Source of the DNA: Candidatus Nanopelagicales bacterium
Lineage (GTDB): Bacteria; Actinomycetota; Actinomycetes; S36-B12; CAIYMF01
Assembly: GCA_025456065.1 (NCBI GenBank)
Contig: JALOLH010000002.1
Span: 1-64,000 of the forward strand
DNA length: 64,000 nucleotides
Reading direction: 5' to 3'
Shown here: one piece after another, positions 32,642 to 41,395 of the stretch
Numbering within the stretch: position 1 is the stretch's first letter
Layout: every line of letters starts with the position of its first letter
Translations under genes and position numbers: made by a program
The notes under the pieces: model-generated
The model's database searches: none
Told to the model about the DNA's origin: nothing
The model's input: only the letters and a program-made list of their open reading frames with translations

Positions 32642-34051
32642 TCAGCGGGGGGCGAACCGCGCCTGGAAGAACCGCAGGTACTTGGGCTCGAACGTCATGT
32701 CCAGCCCGCCCACGGACGCCCGCCGGTCCCAGACCGCGAGCACCGCGTCCGCGGTCACGTCCATGTGCGCCTGGGTATAGACGCGCCGCGGGATCGTGAT
32801 CCGCACGAGCTCCAGGCGGGGCCGACGATGCTCGCCGGTCCGCGGGTCGCGCCCCGCCGAGACGATGCCGCGCTCCATCGTCCGCACCCCGGCCTCGAGG
32901 TAGAGCTCGCCGGCCAGCCGCTGCGCCGGGAACTGGTCCTGCGGCAGGTGCGCCAGGATCCCGGCCGCGTCCAGGAACACCGCGTGACCGCCGAGCGGGC
33001 GCACGACGGGCACGCCCTCGCGCACCAGTTGCTGGCCGAGGTAGTGCACCTGCCCGATCCGCGCGTCGAGGTGCGCCTGCGCGATCGACTCGCGGATGCC
33101 CTGCGCGATCGCCTCCATGTCCCGGCCGGCCAGCCCGCCGTACGTGTGCAGGCCCTCGTAGACGACGCAGAGGTTGCGCGCCTCGTCGAAGACGCCCTCG
33201 TCGCGCACGGCGAGGAACCCGCCGATGTTCACCAGGGCGTCCTTCTTCGCGCTCATCCACGCGCCGTCGGTGAGGTCGCAGATCCGCCGCACGATCTCGG
33301 CCACCGAGAGCTGCGCGCACCCCGGCTCCCGCTCGCGGATGAACCACGCGTTCTCCGCGATGCGGGTGATGTCGCAGTACAGCGGCACGCCGTTGCGGTC
33401 GCAGAGCTCGCGCACCGCGACGATGTTGGCCAGGCTCATCGGCTGCCCGCCGGCCATGTTCACGGTGACCGCGATGCTCACGTAGGGGATGCGCTCGGCA
33501 CCGTGCTCGTCGATGACGCGCTGCAGCTTGTCGAGGTCCACGTCGCCCTTGAACGGGTGCTCGCTGGCCGGGTCGTGCGCCTCGTCGACGATGACGTCGA
33601 CGAAGGCCGCGCCGGCCAGCTCCTGGTGCAGCCGCGTCGTCGTGAAGTACATGTTCCCCGGCACGACGTCGCCGGGGGAGATGAGCACCTGGCTGATGAT
33701 GTGCTCGGCTCCCCGGCCCTGGTGGGTGGGGACCACGAACGGGTAGCCGTAGACCTCCTGGATCGTCCGCTCGAGCCGGTAGAAGCTCTCGCTTCCGGCG
33801 TACGCCTCGTCGCCGAGCATCAGGGCGGCCCACTGCTCCTGCGACATGGCGTTGGTGCCGGAGTCGGTGAGCAGGTCGATGTAGACGTCGCGGCTGCGCA
33901 GCAGGAACGTGTTCCAGCCCGCCCCGGCCAGGGCGGACTCGCGCTCCGCCCGCGACGTCACCTGCAGCGGCTCGACCATCTTGATCTTGTACGGCTCCGC
34001 CCACGAGTGGCGTCGGGTGGTCGGGCGGTCAGGTGAGGGCGTCTGCGACAT
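32642..34051 (-). CDS. tpl: Tyrosine phenol-lyase (beta-tyrosinase)
   Basis: A 469-residue PLP enzyme of the tyrosine phenol-lyase/tryptophanase fold, starting at ATG 34051. Early LLTDSGTNAMSQEQWAALM, then THQGRGAEH and YCDITRIAENAWFI, belong to both families. The PLP-binding Lys lies in MSAKKDALVNIGG (about residue 270). The C-terminal half reads GVRTMERGIVSAGR and IPRRVYTQAHMD, ending LRFFQARF. Its MERG-SAGR segment matches tyrosine phenol-lyase (the Arg that selects the phenol ring) rather than the VEIGS form of tryptophanase. It splits L-tyrosine into phenol, pyruvate and ammonia. The gene is divergent from the catalase gene, with 185 nt between them in which I see no clear motif. Confidence 0.82.
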   Translation of the reverse strand: MSQTPSPDRPTTRRHSWAEPYKIKMVEPLQVTSRAERESALAGAGWNTFLLRSRDVYIDLLTDSGTNAMSQEQWAALMLGDEAYAGSESFYRLERTIQEVYGYPFVVPTHQGRGAEHIISQVLISPGDVVPGNMYFTTTRLHQELAGAAFVDVIVDEAHDPASEHPFKGDVDLDKLQRVIDEHGAERIPYVSIAVTVNMAGGQPMSLANIVAVRELCDRNGVPLYCDITRIAENAWFIREREPGCAQLSVAEIVRRICDLTDGAWMSAKKDALVNIGGFLAVRDEGVFDEARNLCVVYEGLHTYGGLAGRDMEAIAQGIRESIAQAHLDARIGQVHYLGQQLVREGVPVVRPLGGHAVFLDAAGILAHLPQDQFPAQRLAGELYLEAGVRTMERGIVSAGRDPRTGEHRRPRLELVRITIPRRVYTQAHMDVTADAVLAVWDRRASVGGLDMTFEPKYLRFFQARFAPR

Positions 34052-34236
34052 GGTCCGATCCTGCTCCGGAACCCGCCCTGATGGCCCGGCGGCCCCGGTC
34101 CGGCGAGCGCTCCAGCCGTCCGTGGGCACGATCGGCGCCTGGAGTCGCGGTTCGTTCACGTCGACGGTCCGCCGGCATGCGCCGACCGGGTGGGGGTAGC
34201 GGACAGGACCACGTCCATCGAGGTGAGAGGACCACC

Positions 34237-36546
34237 GTGGAGACCAACAAGCCCGCACAGGTCGTCAAGGACATCGCGGAGGCCGGATCCGCCGCGGTCG
34301 GTGCGGCGACGGAGGTCGTCGCCCGTGGCCTCGAGCCGCCGGTCCCCGGGGCCCCCGGCAGCCAGCCGCCGACCGTCGAGCCGATGGACGCCCCGCGCGA
34401 GCCGCTGCCGCCGAAGCCCGACCAGGCGGCGCCCGCGGTGCGCAGCGCGACGGGTGCCGAGGCCGGCACGGACGACGCGCGGTCCCAGCAGGGGGCCTTC
34501 CTCACCACCTCACAGGGCCTGCGGCTGCGCGACACCGATCACTCCGTGAAGGCCGGCGCGCGCGGGCCGACCCTGCTGCAGGACCACCACCTGCGCGAGA
34601 AGATCACCCACTTCGACCACGAGCGGATCCCCGAGCGGGTCGTGCACGCCCGGGGCGCCGGCGCCCATGGGACGTTCGTGAGCAACGGCGCGGCCACCTC
34701 GGTCTGCCGCGCGGGCTTCCTGGCCGAGGGCCGCGAGACGCGGGTGTTCGTCCGGTTCTCCACGGTGCTCGGGTCCCGCGGCTCCGCCGACACGGTCCGC
34801 GACACCCGGGGCTTCGCCACGAAGTTCTCCACGCACGAGGGCACCTTCGACCTCGTCGGCAACAACATCCCGGTGTTCTTCATCCAGGACGGCATCAAGT
34901 TCCCGGACGTGATCCACGCCGGGAAGCCGCACCCGGACCGCGAGATCCCACAGGCCCAGAGCGCCCATGACACGTTCTGGGACTTCGTCTCGCTGCACAC
35001 CGAGGCCCAGCACCACACGATGTGGAACATGTCCGACCGGGGCATCCCGCGTTCCTACCGGATGATGGAGGGCTTCGGGGTCCACACGTTCCGGCTCGTG
35101 AACGAGGTGGGGGAGACCGTCCTCGTGAAGTTCCACTGGAAGCCCGTGCTCGGCGTGCACTCGCTGACGTGGGAGGAGGCCCAGCTGGCCGCGGGCGTCG
35201 ACCCCGACTTCCACCGCCGCGACCTCGCCGACGCGATCGAGTCCGGCGCGTTCCCCCAGTACGACCTGGGCATCCAGGTGTTCCCGGACACGCCGGACCA
35301 GGTGTTCGAGGGCATCGACCTGCTCGACCCGACGAAGATCGTGCCCGAGGAGTTGGCCCCCGTGCAGGTCATCGGGCGCATGACGCTGGACCGCAACCCC
35401 ACCAACTTCTTCGCCGAGACCGAGCAGGTCGCCTTCCACGTGGGGCACCTCGTGCCGGGCATCGACGTCACCGACGACCCGCTGCTGCAGACCCGGCTGT
35501 TCTCCTACGTGGACACCCAGCTCACCCGGCTGGGCGGGCCGAACTTCTCGCAGATCCCGATCAACCGACCGCACGCGCCGGTGAACGACATGCTCCGCGA
35601 CGGGTTCCACCAGCACGCCGTCCACGTGGGTGTCGCGCCCTATCGGCCCAACACGCTCGACGGCGGCTGCCCGTTCGTCGCCGGCGACCTGGAGGGCGCA
35701 TTCGTGGAGGCTCCCGTCGTCGTGCCCGCCGCGGGCAAGGTGCGGGAGTCGCCGGCGTCGTTCGACGACCACTTCAGCCAGGTGCGGCTCTTCTGGCGCA
35801 GCATGAGCCCCGTTGAGCGGGAGCACATCATCCGGGCGTACACGTTCGAGCTGGGCAAGTGCTACGAGCAGGCGATCAAGGAGCGCCAGCTGCTGGCGCT
35901 GGCGCACGTCGACCCGGTGCTCTGCCGGGAGGTGGCGACCGGGCTGGGCCTGCCGGTGCCCGAGGTGGCGCCGGCGCGCGGAGCGGTCGACGATGCCGCG
36001 ACGCCGGAGCCTGCGCCGAGCCCGTCGCTGTCGCAGGTCGGCCACCAGTGGCCCGTGGACGGCCGGCTGATCGGGATCGTGGTGGACCCCGACGGGTCGC
36101 TGGACGACCTGGGCGTGGTCCGGCGCGCGATCCTCGCGGCCGGCATGGTGCCCCTGGTGATCGGCCCGGCCGGTGGGATGCTGCCCGACGGCACCGAGGT
36201 GCAGCGCACGTTCCTCACGGCCCGGTCCGTCGAGTTCGACGCGCTGCTGCTGGCCGGCGCCCCGGTGCCGGGGGCGGACGCGCTGCCCAACCGGGACGCG
36301 AAGGCGGGAGAGCCCGGCCCGATCGGGCTGGACCCACGCGTCGGGCTGCTGGTCACGGAGTGCTTCCGGCACGCGAAGGCGCTGGGCGGGTGGGGCGCCG
36401 GTGCCGAGGCCCTCACTGCCCTCGCCGGTTCCTCGCCCGGCGTGGTGGTGGGGGAGGACCCCAGCGAGGTCGTGGCCGCGGTCCAGGAGCTGCTCGGAGC
36501 CCACCGCGTCTGGGAGCGCTTCGCCGTGTCCGCGCCGTTGGCCTGA
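34237..36546 (+). CDS. katE: Large-subunit (clade 2) monofunctional heme catalase
   Basis: A 769-residue catalase starting at GTG 34237 with GAGAGGA upstream. A low-complexity N-terminal extension of about 85 residues precedes the core. RVVHARGAGAHG carries the distal His, NNIPVFFIQDGIKFPD the distal Asn, and RLFSYVDTQLTRLG the proximal heme-ligand Tyr. Residues about 610-765 form the extra C-terminal flavodoxin/class I amidotransferase-like domain found only in large catalases. The enzyme converts H2O2 to water and oxygen, typically in stationary phase. The SAM-related or flavin-oxidase neighbours could generate peroxide, but no direct link is visible. Confidence 0.95.
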   Translation: METNKPAQVVKDIAEAGSAAVGAATEVVARGLEPPVPGAPGSQPPTVEPMDAPREPLPPKPDQAAPAVRSATGAEAGTDDARSQQGAFLTTSQGLRLRDTDHSVKAGARGPTLLQDHHLREKITHFDHERIPERVVHARGAGAHGTFVSNGAATSVCRAGFLAEGRETRVFVRFSTVLGSRGSADTVRDTRGFATKFSTHEGTFDLVGNNIPVFFIQDGIKFPDVIHAGKPHPDREIPQAQSAHDTFWDFVSLHTEAQHHTMWNMSDRGIPRSYRMMEGFGVHTFRLVNEVGETVLVKFHWKPVLGVHSLTWEEAQLAAGVDPDFHRRDLADAIESGAFPQYDLGIQVFPDTPDQVFEGIDLLDPTKIVPEELAPVQVIGRMTLDRNPTNFFAETEQVAFHVGHLVPGIDVTDDPLLQTRLFSYVDTQLTRLGGPNFSQIPINRPHAPVNDMLRDGFHQHAVHVGVAPYRPNTLDGGCPFVAGDLEGAFVEAPVVVPAAGKVRESPASFDDHFSQVRLFWRSMSPVEREHIIRAYTFELGKCYEQAIKERQLLALAHVDPVLCREVATGLGLPVPEVAPARGAVDDAATPEPAPSPSLSQVGHQWPVDGRLIGIVVDPDGSLDDLGVVRRAILAAGMVPLVIGPAGGMLPDGTEVQRTFLTARSVEFDALLLAGAPVPGADALPNRDAKAGEPGPIGLDPRVGLLVTECFRHAKALGGWGAGAEALTALAGSSPGVVVGEDPSEVVAAVQELLGAHRVWERFAVSAPLA

Positions 36547-36574
36547 CGAGCCCCTGATCCTGACGCCATCCGGC

Positions 36575-36580
36575 TACGGT
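36575..36580 (+). promoter_or_regulatory. -10-like TACGGT for the MocA-type gene
   Basis: Ends 6 nt before ATG 36587, only 28 nt after the catalase stop. Confidence 0.5.
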
Positions 36581-36586
36581 GGCGGC

Positions 36587-37594
36587 ATGGATCTCGCTGA
36601 GGGGTTGATGGCCGCACCGCCGGTCCGGTGGGGGGTCCTGGGTCCCGGCGGGATCGCGGAGACGTTCGCGGGGGCGGTGCGTCGGCACACCCGGGGCCAG
36701 CTCGTCGCGGTCGGCTCCCGGTCCCAGGAGCGGGCCGACCGGTTCGCCGCGGCCTGGGACGTCGACCGGGCGCACGGCAGCTACGAGGCCCTCGTGTCCG
36801 ACCCGCGGGTCGAGGTGGTCTACGTGGCCTCGCCGCACTCGGAGCACCTCGCGCACGCGCTGCTCGCCATCGCGGCCGGCAAGCACGTGCTCGTCGAGAA
36901 GGCGTTCATGCGCAACGCGGGCGAGGCCCAGCAGGTGGTGGCGGCTGCCCGGGCGGCGGGGGTGTTCTGCATGGAGGCGATGTGGACCCGCTTCCTGCCG
37001 CACGTCGCGGCGATGCGCGAGGTGATCGGCCGCGGGGAGATCGGCGAACTGGTGGGCGTGATCGCCGACCACGGCCAGAACATGCGCCACCACCCGCCCA
37101 CCCATCGGCTGCACGCGCCGGTGCTCGCCGGCGGGGCCGTGCTGGACCTCGGCGTCTACCCGATCGCGTTCGCCCACGACCTGTTCGGGCGGCCCGATCG
37201 CATCCACGCCCTCGGCTCCCTGACCGAGACGGGCGTCGACGGCCAGGTGTCGATCGCCCTGGGGTACGGCGACGGCCGGCAGGGGAGCCTGCACACCACC
37301 CTGTGGGCGCGAACGGCCACGACCGCGGTCGTCTTCGGCTCGGCCGGACGCATCGAGGTCGCCACGGACTTCTACCGGCCGACGAGCTTCACCGTCGTCC
37401 CCGATGACGGCGCGCCGTGGAGGCACGAGGGCCACGTCGCGGACGGCCTGCAGTTCGAGGCGGCCGAGGTGGCCCGGTGCGTGGCCGAGGGTCGCCACGA
37501 GAGCCCGCGGATGACCTGGCAGGACACGCTCGACGTCATGGCCACGATGGACGAGGTGCGTCGACAGGTCGGGGTCCGCTACCCGGGCGAGTAG
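36587..37594 (+). CDS. Gfo/Idh/MocA-family NAD(P)-dependent dehydrogenase
   Basis: A 335-residue protein with leaderless ATG. WGVLGPGGIAETFAGAV is the Rossmann nucleotide-binding site. KHVLVEKAFMRNAGEA corresponds to the EKP motif with Pro changed to Ala, and VLDLGVYPIAFAHDLFG is the conserved sugar-side segment with the Asp/His region. These enzymes oxidise inositol, trans-dihydrodiols or sugar derivatives. The VEKAF and MWTRFLP features resemble the trans-1,2-dihydrobenzene-diol dehydrogenase branch. The substrate is unknown. Confidence 0.85.
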   Translation: MDLAEGLMAAPPVRWGVLGPGGIAETFAGAVRRHTRGQLVAVGSRSQERADRFAAAWDVDRAHGSYEALVSDPRVEVVYVASPHSEHLAHALLAIAAGKHVLVEKAFMRNAGEAQQVVAAARAAGVFCMEAMWTRFLPHVAAMREVIGRGEIGELVGVIADHGQNMRHHPPTHRLHAPVLAGGAVLDLGVYPIAFAHDLFGRPDRIHALGSLTETGVDGQVSIALGYGDGRQGSLHTTLWARTATTAVVFGSAGRIEVATDFYRPTSFTVVPDDGAPWRHEGHVADGLQFEAAEVARCVAEGRHESPRMTWQDTLDVMATMDEVRRQVGVRYPGE

Positions 37595-37653
37595 CGTGCG
37601 CTGGAGGAACGCCCGCCCCAGGGGCGCTCCTCGACGGTCGACAGGGAGCGGGG

Positions 37654-38199
37654 ATGGAGATGCGTGGCGGGCCGGACCGGGGCGCACCCACGGGGAGCGA
37701 GGTCCGGCGGGCCCGCGAGCCGATCGCGTCGCCGCACGCGGGCCTGCTGCGCGAGGCGATCCGACTGGCCGTCGTGAACGTGACCGAGGGCCTCGGAGGC
37801 CCGTTCGGCGCCGTGGTCGCGCGGGACGGCGTGGTCGTCGCCTCCGGCGCGAACGCCGTGACCCGCACCAACGACCCGACCGCCCATGCCGAGGTCGTCG
37901 CGATCCGCAGCGCCTGCGCGGCGCTGGGCACCTTCCAGCTCGCCGGCTGCGTCGTCTACGCCAGCTGCGAGCCCTGTCCGATGTGCATGGGCGCGCTCTA
38001 CTGGGCCCGACCGGATGCGCTGTACTTCGCGGCCAGTCCAGCCGACGCGGCCGCCGCCGGGTTCGATGACGCCTTCATCTGGCACGAGTTCGCGCTGCCC
38101 GAGGCCGCACGCAGCCTGCCGATCGTGCAGCTGCGCCTCGACGATGCCCACGCCCCCTTCGAGGCGTGGCAGGCGTCGACGACACGCATCGCCTACTGA
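37654..38199 (+). CDS. Nucleoside/guanine deaminase (CMP/dCMP deaminase fold)
   Basis: A 181-residue zinc deaminase starting at ATG 37654 with AGGGAG close upstream. HAEVVAI holds the zinc His and catalytic Glu; CEPCPMCMGAL holds the two zinc Cys. FDDAFIWHEFALP near the end resembles the guanine deaminase branch more than tRNA adenosine deaminase. It would hydrolyse guanine to xanthine or a related base to its oxo form. The first 28 residues are low-complexity. Confidence 0.82.
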   Translation: MEMRGGPDRGAPTGSEVRRAREPIASPHAGLLREAIRLAVVNVTEGLGGPFGAVVARDGVVVASGANAVTRTNDPTAHAEVVAIRSACAALGTFQLAGCVVYASCEPCPMCMGALYWARPDALYFAASPADAAAAGFDDAFIWHEFALPEAARSLPIVQLRLDDAHAPFEAWQASTTRIAY

Positions 38200-38240
38200 G
38201 GGGTTCCTCGGGGAAGGTCTGCTCGCCGGCCGTCGCCCCA

Positions 38241-39038
38241 TCACGGCTGGGTCAGGCGAGCCCGCAACCGTGCGGTGTCCGCGGCCCCCCAGCCGTGCTC
38301 GGCCAGCCAGCCCGCGGCCCCGCCGTGGGAGCGCTGCAGCTCGTCCAGGAAGCACCGGATGGTCGCGGCCTGGGGCGCGTACTCGGAGCGCGGTCGCTGC
38401 TCGTCGTGGATGCCGGCGGCCCGGAACCGCGCCATGACGGCATCCACCCGCTCGGCGCTGCGCGCGTAGTCGGCGACGATCACCGGCCTGGGCACGTCGA
38501 GCAGGTCCAGCACCAGCGCCACCAGGACGCCGGTCCGGTCCTTGCCGGCGGCGCAGTGCACGAGCGTCGCGCTGGAGGTCGTGGCGATGGCCTCGAACGC
38601 GGCGAGGATCGAGTCGTGACGGCGCAGGAACCCGCGGTACGGCCGCGCCAGGCAGCCGTCCGGGCAGTGGCCGGTGCCGCAGGAGACCAGCCGTGGGGCG
38701 GGCTCGGGCGCCTGGGGCGAGATGCGGGCCGCCTCGCTGGCCGGTGCGCCGAGCAGCCGCAGGCGCAGGACCTCGACACGAGGGTCGTCGTCCAGGGGGC
38801 TCGGCCCGGTCGCCGCCCGCTCGTCGGCCTCCCGCAGGTCGATGACCCGGTGCACGCCGAGCTCCTCGACCAGCAGAGTGACGTCGCGTGGGCTCAGGCC
38901 CTCCAGGCTGTCCGAGCGGATCAGCCGCCGCGGCGCGATGCGGCGACCGTCGCCCGCGGGCAGCCCGCCGAGGTCGCGGGCGTTGGCCGCGCCGTCGAGA
39001 GCGATCCAGCCGGCTGTCGTCGTCGGGGTGCTGTCCAC
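38241..39038 (-). CDS. Protein tyrosine/serine phosphatase (Y_phosphatase3, PtpB-like)
   Basis: A 265-residue protein starting at GTG 39038 with AGGAGGGG directly upstream. LDGAANARDLGGLP is the conserved N-terminal stretch of the family. The active-site loop is VHCAAGKDRTGVL (Cx5R). GIHDEQRP and DYARSAERVD lie in the helical part. Secreted mycobacterial PtpB has the same HCxAGKDRT loop and acts on phosphotyrosine, phosphoserine and phosphoinositides. No signal peptide is visible here. Convergent with the deaminase and divergent from the DUF1905 gene. Confidence 0.87.
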   Translation of the reverse strand: MDSTPTTTAGWIALDGAANARDLGGLPAGDGRRIAPRRLIRSDSLEGLSPRDVTLLVEELGVHRVIDLREADERAATGPSPLDDDPRVEVLRLRLLGAPASEAARISPQAPEPAPRLVSCGTGHCPDGCLARPYRGFLRRHDSILAAFEAIATTSSATLVHCAAGKDRTGVLVALVLDLLDVPRPVIVADYARSAERVDAVMARFRAAGIHDEQRPRSEYAPQAATIRCFLDELQRSHGGAAGWLAEHGWGAADTARLRARLTQP

Positions 39039-39143
39039 CGCCCCTCCTGTTCCGCTGGCGCGATCCCATCACGGGGCGCCGGCATCCGCGAGGCCTGCAC
39101 CACCTGCCCTCGATCCGGGCTGCGCCCCGGGTCACCCCGCTGG

Positions 39144-39149
39144 CAGGCT
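39144..39149 (+). promoter_or_regulatory. -10-like CAGGCT for the DUF1905 gene
   Basis: Ends 6 nt before ATG 39156, in the 117-nt gap between divergent genes. Confidence 0.4.
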
Positions 39150-39155
39150 GTCCCG

Positions 39156-39464
39156 ATGGCCGATGCGCACGCCTTCACCGCACCGCTGTGGCAGTGGGAC
39201 GCGCGACGCCAGGACACCTGGACGTTCGTGACGGTGCCGGCGGAGGTCACCACCGCCATCGAGGACCTCGCCGACGCGCGCGGCCCACGCGCCGGCTTCG
39301 GCTCCGTGCGGGTCGAGGTGCAGGTCGGCCGGTCCACCTGGCGGACCTCGTTGTTCCCGGACAAGGCGAGCGGCTGCTTCGTGCTGCCCATCAAGCGGTC
39401 GGTGCGCGAGGCGAACGGCGTCGACACCGGCGACGAGGTCGCCGTCACGCTGCGGGTGCTCTGA
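39156..39464 (+). CDS. DUF1905 domain protein
   Basis: A 102-residue small beta-rich protein. FTAPLWQWDARRQDTWTFVT, GFGSVRVEVQVGRSTWRTSL and CFVLPIKRSVREANGVDTGD follow the DUF1905 pattern of a short barrel ending in DxVxVTL. No biochemical role is established for the family. A leaderless start is likely. Confidence 0.75.
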   Translation: MADAHAFTAPLWQWDARRQDTWTFVTVPAEVTTAIEDLADARGPRAGFGSVRVEVQVGRSTWRTSLFPDKASGCFVLPIKRSVREANGVDTGDEVAVTLRVL

Positions 39465-39506
39465 GGGTGCTTCCGGGGGCGCGTGCTCCGAGGAGGCACA
39501 CGCCCC

Positions 39507-39512
39507 TACGCT
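39507..39512 (+). promoter_or_regulatory. -10-like TACGCT for the HipA-like gene
   Basis: Ends 6 nt before GTG 39519. Confidence 0.5.
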
Positions 39513-39518
39513 GGCGCG

Positions 39519-40412
39519 GTGCAGCCCGTCCGCGCCATCCGCTACGTCACGCCCCTGCGTGAGGGCGGCTCGCTCCCGGGGCTCATGGAGGCCGACGACC
39601 TGGGCACCTACGTGGTCAAGTTCCGGGGTGCCGGGCAGGGCCCGAAGGCCCTCGTCGCCGAGGTGATCTGTGCCGGCCTGGCGGCGGGGCTCGACCTGCG
39701 GGTGCCGCGGTGGACACCGGTCGAGGTTCCCGTGGAGCTGGCCCCTGGGGAGCCCGACGAGGAGGTCCAGGCCCTGCTGCGTGCCTCCGCGGGGCTCAAC
39801 CTGGGCGTGGACTTCCTCCCGGGGGCGTTGGACGTCGGGCCGATGCCCGCGGTCGATGCCGCACTGGCCGGCCGGATCGTCTGGTTCGACGCGCTGGTGG
39901 GCAACCGCGACCGGTCGTGGCGCAACCCGAACATGCTGCTGTGGCACCGTCAGCTGCACCTGATCGACCACGGTGCTGCGCTGACGTTCCATCACGCGTG
40001 GGGTCCGCGCGGCCTCGACGACCACGTCGCCCGCTTCGCAGCAGCGCCGTACGCGGTGGCCGACCACGCGCTCGTGGAGTGCGCGCCGGACGTGCCCGGG
40101 GCGGCCGCGGCGGCCCGGGCGGTCGACTGGGACGCGCTGGTGGCCGAGGCCGTCGCCGCCGTCCCGGGCGAGTGGCTGGACGAGGGCATGGGCGACGGGG
40201 AGGCCGCCCGTGCGGCCTACCGGCGGTTCCTGCTGGCCCGCCTCGCGGCCCGGACCACGTGGGAGCCCGCCCTGGTGTCGTCCGTCGCCCGTGGTGCGGC
40301 GCGGGACGCCCGGGGTCGCCGGGTGCCGGAGCGGACGAGCGCCGGACCGCCTGAGTGGCTGGGCGAGCTGCGGATCGGGCCGCGGGGCTCCGAGGGGGAG
40401 GGCGGGTCATGA
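39519..40412 (+). CDS. HipA-like kinase-fold protein
   Basis: A 297-residue protein. GTYVVKFRGAGQGPKALVAE carries a likely ATP-binding Lys. WFDALVGNRDRSWRNPNMLL matches the HipA-type catalytic loop (Asp, Asn) and LHLIDHGAALTF the metal-binding Asp. It is shorter than the toxin HipA and lacks an obvious HipA N-terminal subdomain. It overlaps the DUF3037 gene by 4 nt, a pairing I recall from other genomes. It probably phosphorylates a protein or RNA-linked target; the target is unknown. Confidence 0.72.
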   Translation: MQPVRAIRYVTPLREGGSLPGLMEADDLGTYVVKFRGAGQGPKALVAEVICAGLAAGLDLRVPRWTPVEVPVELAPGEPDEEVQALLRASAGLNLGVDFLPGALDVGPMPAVDAALAGRIVWFDALVGNRDRSWRNPNMLLWHRQLHLIDHGAALTFHHAWGPRGLDDHVARFAAAPYAVADHALVECAPDVPGAAAAARAVDWDALVAEAVAAVPGEWLDEGMGDGEAARAAYRRFLLARLAARTTWEPALVSSVARGAARDARGRRVPERTSAGPPEWLGELRIGPRGSEGEGGS

Positions 40413-40786
40413 GCCTGCTGCCGTTCGAGTACGCCGTCGTGCGCGTGGTCCCCCGGGTGGACCGCGGCGAGTTCGTCAACGGCGCCGTGCTGCTCTACTG
40501 CCAGCACGCCGACTACCTCGGGGTCCGGGTGCGCGCCGACCTCGACTGCGTCCGGGCGCTGTGGGCCCAGGCAGATGTCGAGGCGATCGAGGCCGCGCTG
40601 GCCGACGTCGCAGCGGTCGCCGAGGGGAGGGCTCCCGGCGGGGTCGGCGAGTCCGGGCCGGGCCGCCGGTTCCGTTGGCTGACCGCCCCGCGCAGCGTCG
40701 TCGTGCAGCCGGGGCCGGTGCACACCGGGGTGACCGAGGACCCGGCCGGGGAGCTCGACCGGATCGCCGCGCGGATGCTGCAGTAG
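40409..40786 (+). CDS. DUF3037 protein, partner of the HipA-like kinase
   Basis: A 125-residue protein starting at ATG 40409 inside the stop of the kinase-like gene. FEYAVVRVVPRVDRGEFVNG near the N-terminus and the closing RFRWLTAPRSVVVQPGPVHT are the DUF3037 hallmarks. Translational coupling suggests it regulates or is the substrate of the HipA-like protein, as in toxin-antitoxin pairs, but no antitoxin DNA-binding motif is visible. Confidence 0.75.
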   Translation: MSLLPFEYAVVRVVPRVDRGEFVNGAVLLYCQHADYLGVRVRADLDCVRALWAQADVEAIEAALADVAAVAEGRAPGGVGESGPGRRFRWLTAPRSVVVQPGPVHTGVTEDPAGELDRIAARMLQ

Positions 40787-40795
40787 GCGCGGTCC

Positions 40796-41137
40796 CTATT
40801 CGCGCAGGACCTTGGCCATGGGCCGGCCCTTGGCCAGCTCGTCGACGAGCTTGTCGAGGTACCGGATCTGCTGCATGAGCGGGTCCTCGATGTCCTGGAC
40901 GCGCACCCCGCAGACCGAGCCGGTGATCAGCGACGCCCTGGGGTTCAGCGACGCCTGCGCGAAGAAGTCCTCGAACGTGGTCCCCGCGGCCAGGTGCTCG
41001 GCCAGGTCGGCCTCGTCGTAGCCGGTCAGCCACTCGACCACCTGGTCGAGCTCGGCCCGCGACCGGCCCTTGCGCTCGACCTTGGCCACGTAGTGCGGGT
41101 AGACCGAGGCGACGCTGGTCGTGAAGATCCGGTGCAC
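40796..41137 (-). CDS. DUF2200 protein
   Basis: A 113-residue protein starting at GTG 41137. HRIFTTSVASVYPHYVAKVE, VVEWLTGYD and ITGSVCGVRVQDIEDPLMQQ are the conserved blocks of this family of unknown function, whose relatives are described as small cytosolic proteins. It is probably leaderless. Convergent with the DUF3037 gene, only 9 nt apart. Confidence 0.85.
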   Translation of the reverse strand: MHRIFTTSVASVYPHYVAKVERKGRSRAELDQVVEWLTGYDEADLAEHLAAGTTFEDFFAQASLNPRASLITGSVCGVRVQDIEDPLMQQIRYLDKLVDELAKGRPMAKVLRE

Positions 41138-41144
41138 GGCGGCG

Positions 41145-41150
41145 AGCGTA
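41145..41150 (-). promoter_or_regulatory. -10-like TACGCT for the DUF2200 gene
   Basis: On the minus strand, it ends 7 nt before GTG 41137. Confidence 0.45.
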
Positions 41151-41242
41151 GTGACCCGGCGTCGTGGCCGCGCCCCACCCGCCCGCGGCCGTGCTGCGCG
41201 GCTAGCCCGTGGCAGCGTGCAGGGTGGGCGGCGTCGGAGGCC

Positions 41243-41395
41243 GGAGCCGTTCAGCGCCTGCACGACATCGGCCACGATGCCGCGACCATGGTGTACGAGG
41301 ACGTCTGCGCCCTCAGCCCGGCGCAGCGGGCGGTGCTGCTGGCACGGGTGCTCGCCGCGCTGCGCATGGGCGGGCGGTTCGGCCTTCCTGCGTAG
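41243..41395 (+). pseudogene. Remnant of a SAM-dependent methyltransferase
   Basis: The frame reads HDIGHDAATMVYEDVCALSP and then AQRAVLLARVLAALRMGGRF before a TAG. This resembles the middle strand and helix of class I methyltransferases (DxVTxxYxDFxxLSP and the LxPGGRF turn). The SAM-binding N-terminus is missing upstream and the C-terminus is cut off after GGRF. It is therefore a decayed fragment, not a working gene. Downstream, AGTCGAT (41394-41400) and ATCGACT (about 41422-41428) form an inverted repeat. Confidence 0.55.

Noticed and set aside
32642..34051. Tryptophanase.
   Set aside because: The C-terminal half has MERGIVSAGR and ends FFQARF, as in tyrosine phenol-lyase. Tryptophanase has VEIGS and HFTAKL at the corresponding places. 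A phylogeny would settle it.
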